From Streptomyces sp. TSRI0281 (GTDB taxonomy: Bacteria > Actinomycetota > Actinomycetes > Streptomycetales > Streptomycetaceae): a stretch of 45,985 nucleotides of DNA. A model generated the notes under the pieces. It saw nothing but the letters and a program-made list of their open reading frames with translations. It did not search any database and had not been told where the DNA came from. The stretch's first letter is position 1; every line of letters starts with the position of its first letter. Made by a program: the position numbers and the translations under genes. Location: NCBI RefSeq assembly GCF_001905125.1, contig NZ_LWLE01000002.1:121226-167210 (forward strand), in the 5' to 3' direction. Shown one piece after another: positions 43,572-45,985 of this stretch.

Positions 43572-43659
43572 CGCGCCGTTCCGGCGACCGGGCCCCCCTC
43601 CCGCGCCGTTCCGGCGACCGGGAGCGAGGGCCCCGTTCCCGCCCGGAGCGAAGGCCCCG
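43572..43659. repeat. two sets of direct repeats between convergent genes
   Basis: A perfect 21-bp repeat (starts CGCGCCGTTCCGG) lies at 43572-43592 and 43602-43622. Immediately after, GGAGCGAGGGCCCCG (43621-43635) recurs with one change at 43645-43659. They fill the gap between the exonuclease and APH genes. Confidence 0.85.
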
Positions 43660-43662
43660 CTC

Positions 43663-44529
43663 TCAGAACGGGTACCAGCGCACCTCGGAGTCGCCGTCGC
43701 GCAAGGACGCCACCCTCCGCCGGAACTCGGCGAGGGCCTTCGGGTTGGCCGGAGCGTGCTGGGAGACCCAGGCACAGCTCGCGGTCTCCCGGGCCCCCCG
43801 CAGCACCGCACAGCCGTCCCACTCCCGTACGTCCCATCCGTACGCCGCAGTGAAGGCGTCGTACGCCTGCGCGGGCAGGCCGTAGCGGTCCCGGGACAGG
43901 GCGAGGACGACCAGGTCGTGTTCCCGCAGATCGGTGGAGAACGTCTCCAGGTCGACCAGCACGGGGCCTTCCGGACCGATGTGGACGTTACGGGGGAGGG
44001 CGTCGCCATGGATCGGCCCCGGCGGCAGATGCGGGACCAGTGCGGCCGCGGCCGCCGCGAAACCGTCGCGGCGCTCGCGCAGATAGTCGGCGTCGGCCGG
44101 ATCGATCGTGTCGCCCGCGAGCCGCAGCCAGCGCTCGACGCCGCCGAGCAGCTCACGGCGCGGCAGGGTGGGGCCGGCCGGGGAGGGCAGTGCGTGCACG
44201 AGCGAGAGCAGCGGCGCGAGGTCCCGCGGCTCGGCGGGGCGTACGGCCTCGGGGAGCCGGTGCCACAGCGTCACGGGGTGGCCCTCGACCAGGCGGGCCT
44301 TCGGCTCGGCCGCCCGCACGGCGGGGACGCCGGACGCGGCGAGCCACCGGGCGACCGCCACCTCCCGGTCGGCACGGTCCCGTAGCTCCGGGTGCGTCGT
44401 GGCGTCCCGGCCGACCTTGACCACCAGATCGCCGACGGCGAACACCGCGTTCTCGCCCAGCGCGAGCAGCTCCGCACCGCCGGACAGTCCGGCAGCGGTC
44501 AGCACCTCGCGCGCACGCATCTCGTTCAT
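43663..44529 (-). CDS. aminoglycoside phosphotransferase-like (APH) kinase
   Basis: A 288-residue kinase-like protein. The catalytic loop is GPIHGDALPRNVHIG (HGDxxxxN) and the metal-binding Asp is in VLVDLETFS. The N-terminal lobe has the nucleotide-binding Lys in LVVKVGRD. Members phosphorylate antibiotics, sugars, choline or unknown metabolites; resistance should not be assumed. ATG 44529 has a close GGAG; ATG 44520 (MRAREVL) is an alternative. It is divergent from the sugar permease operon. Confidence 0.88.
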   Translation of the reverse strand: MNEMRAREVLTAAGLSGGAELLALGENAVFAVGDLVVKVGRDATTHPELRDRADREVAVARWLAASGVPAVRAAEPKARLVEGHPVTLWHRLPEAVRPAEPRDLAPLLSLVHALPSPAGPTLPRRELLGGVERWLRLAGDTIDPADADYLRERRDGFAAAAAALVPHLPPGPIHGDALPRNVHIGPEGPVLVDLETFSTDLREHDLVVLALSRDRYGLPAQAYDAFTAAYGWDVREWDGCAVLRGARETASCAWVSQHAPANPKALAEFRRRVASLRDGDSEVRWYPF

Positions 44530-44560
44530 GGCTCCGATTTTCGCATCCGTGCAGGCCGCC

Positions 44561-44634
44561 TTGACGAACGGACGGACCGTCAGCACGATAACGGGGGCCG
44601 ACCGGGCGGCCAGACCGGGATGAATCCCATTCAT
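44561..44634 (+). promoter_or_regulatory. promoter and inverted repeat before the sugar permease genes
   Basis: TTGACG (44561-44566) with CACGAT 17 bp on (44584-44589) is a plausible promoter. ATGAAT-CCC-ATTCAT (44620-44634), a perfect inverted repeat, lies in the leader before the SD and would suit a repressor operator. Confidence 0.45.
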
Positions 44635-44655
44635 ATAGGCGAAGAGGTCGAATTC

Positions 44656-45621
44656 GTGACATTGCCGACCGCGACGAAGCGGTCCGGTCCACGCGGCCCG
44701 CGTGGCGGACAGGACGGCCGGGGCGGACAGGACGGCCGGGCCCGACGGGCGGCCCGGGACCGGGCCACCTGGTTCCTGGTGCTGCCCGCGCTCATCCCGA
44801 TCCTGATCCTCAGCGTCGGACCGCTGCTCTACGGCATCGCGCTGGCCTTCACCGACGCGCAGTCGGGCCGCACCCGGTCCACGCAGTGGATCGGCGCACT
44901 CAACTTCCAGGACCTGCTCCACGACACCCTGTTCTGGGACTCGTTCCGGATCGGCCTGCTGTGGGCGGTCGGCGTCACCGTCCCGCAGTTCTTCCTGGCG
45001 CTCGGCCTCGCCCTCCTGCTCAACGAGAAACTGCGGATGCGCTGGCTGGCGAGGGCGCTGGCGATCATCCCCTGGGCCATGCCCGAGGTCGTCGTCGGCA
45101 TCATGTGGCGCCTCGTCTACAACCCGGACGCGGGCATCCTCAACGAGACCATCCGCGATCTGGGGCTCGGCGACGGCCGGGACTGGCTGACCGGACTGGC
45201 CACCGCGCTGCCCGCCGTGATCCTGGTCGGCATCTGGGCGGGCATGCCGCAGACCACCGTCGCCCTGCTGGCCGGCCTGCAGAACACCCCGCACGAACTC
45301 CACGAGGCCGCCGCCCTCGACGGCGCCGGCGCCTGGCGCCGGTTCCGTACCGTCACCTGGCCCGCGCTGAAGCCGGTCGCGCTCTCCATCACCGCCCTCA
45401 ACTTCATCTGGAACTTCAACTCCTTCGCCTTGGTCTACGTCCTGACCAGCGGCGGTCCCGGCGGCCGCACCCGGCTGCCGATGCTCTTCGCCTACGAAGA
45501 GGCGTTCCGCTACGGACAGTTCGGCTACGCCGCCGCGATGGGCTGTGTGATGGTCGCGGTGATCTCCGTGATCCTCGCCTGCTACCTCGCCGGCCGGCTC
45601 AGGGGAGGCGAGGACGCATGA
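44656..45621 (+). CDS. sugar ABC transporter permease, MalF-type
   Basis: A 321-residue membrane subunit of a carbohydrate importer (CUT1 type). Helix 1 is WFLVLPALIPILILSVGPLL and the ATPase-contacting EAA loop reads EAAALDGAGAWRRF. The Gly/Arg-rich N-terminus before helix 1 is cytoplasmic. GTG 44656 has GAGG 8 nt upstream; an in-frame ATG at 44620 lies inside the inverted repeat and has no SD. It overlaps the next permease by ATGA (45618-45621). No substrate-binding protein gene precedes it, so that subunit must be downstream or elsewhere. Confidence 0.93.
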   Translation: MTLPTATKRSGPRGPRGGQDGRGGQDGRARRAARDRATWFLVLPALIPILILSVGPLLYGIALAFTDAQSGRTRSTQWIGALNFQDLLHDTLFWDSFRIGLLWAVGVTVPQFFLALGLALLLNEKLRMRWLARALAIIPWAMPEVVVGIMWRLVYNPDAGILNETIRDLGLGDGRDWLTGLATALPAVILVGIWAGMPQTTVALLAGLQNTPHELHEAAALDGAGAWRRFRTVTWPALKPVALSITALNFIWNFNSFALVYVLTSGGPGGRTRLPMLFAYEEAFRYGQFGYAAAMGCVMVAVISVILACYLAGRLRGGEDA

Positions 45622-45985
45622 GCCTCCGTACCAGCAGGTCCGCGCGCGCCGGGCAGTACGTGGCGCTCCTGGCCTATCTGATCTTCCTGGCGTTCCCGTT
45701 CCTCTGGCTGATCTCCACGGCCTTCAAGCCCGCCCGCGAACTGGGCTCGCTGCACCCCACCTGGATTCCCGAGAATCCGACCCTGGACAACTTCCGGCAG
45801 GCATTCGACGAGCAGCCGCTGCTCCAGGCCGCCGCCAACTCCCTGTTCGCCGCCGTCTGCGCCGCTCTGATCGCGGTCGTGATCGCGACCCCCATGGCCT
45901 ATGTGATGGCCCGCCACCGGGGCCGGCTGTCGACCGCGGCGACCGGCTGGGTCGTGATCAGCCAGGCGTTCCCGTTCGTCCTGGT
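45618..45985 (+). CDS. sugar ABC transporter permease, MalG-type (partial)
   Basis: The first 122 codons of the second inner-membrane subunit; the window ends inside it. Helix 1 is YVALLAYLIFLAFPFLWLIS, followed by STAFKPARELG and PTWIPENPTLDNFRQAF, a hallmark of MalG-type permeases. ATPase-contacting and later helices are outside. It forms a heterodimer with the preceding permease, to which it is translationally coupled. Confidence 0.95.
   Translation, partial: MSLRTSRSARAGQYVALLAYLIFLAFPFLWLISTAFKPARELGSLHPTWIPENPTLDNFRQAFDEQPLLQAAANSLFAAVCAALIAVVIATPMAYVMARHRGRLSTAATGWVVISQAFPFVL

Overview
The window is chromosomal DNA of a high-GC actinomycete, almost certainly a Streptomyces. Support comes from the extreme G/C preference at third codon positions, leucine TTA codons limited to two genes (bldA style), DUF1707-FHA and SAV2148-type HEPN proteins, and dense head-to-tail genes with ATGA overlaps. 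I see no rRNA, tRNA, CRISPR array, phage or intact insertion sequence. About 35 protein genes are supported, plus two candidate very small ORFs.

Layout. 1-2501: right end of a translationally coupled operon (unknown gene, SAM methyltransferase, FAD/NAD(P) oxidoreductase), probably accessory or specialised metabolism. 2853-5515: DUF2785 protein, a 55-residue membrane protein, and an MFS exporter. 5880-9011: a large secreted PA14 / sugar-dehydrogenase-like propeller / CBM6 / DUF1080 protein, divergent from an alpha/beta hydrolase. 10302-15766: a lipoprotein followed by two tandem receptor-type Ser/Thr kinases, each with an extracellular substrate-binding-protein domain. 16006-19405: threonine catabolism (tdh-kbl) and a LysR regulator. 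19565-25044: an FtsX-type ABC exporter divergent from a NarL-type two-component system, with a strong dyad between them. 25155-28594: glyoxalase-fold protein, P-loop kinase, aminopeptidase P and an aldo/keto reductase behind a MerR-type promoter. 28804-41036: the glycogen-to-trehalose genes treZ, treY and glgX, interleaved with a GH1 beta-glucosidase, two paralogous GNATs, a DUF1707-FHA protein and a degenerate P450. 41458-44529: SAV2148-type HEPN protein, DEDDh exonuclease, APH-like kinase. 44656-end: two permeases of a sugar ABC importer.

How the genes fit together. GlgX, TreY and TreZ form the route that debranches glycogen, converts the reducing end of the chain to a trehalose unit, and releases trehalose. 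Tdh and Kbl convert threonine to glycine and acetyl-CoA. The ABC exporter and the two-component system look like one envelope-stress or peptide-resistance module. The lipoprotein and the two kinases form a compact surface-sensing locus, and its lipoprotein has a TTA codon near the start. The most interesting items are this lipoprotein/dual-kinase locus, the two TTA codons flanking the hydrolase gene, two SD-led mini-ORFs (before a GNAT gene and before treY), the 14-bp perfect dyad at 23082-23119, and the MerR-type promoter with no merR gene nearby.
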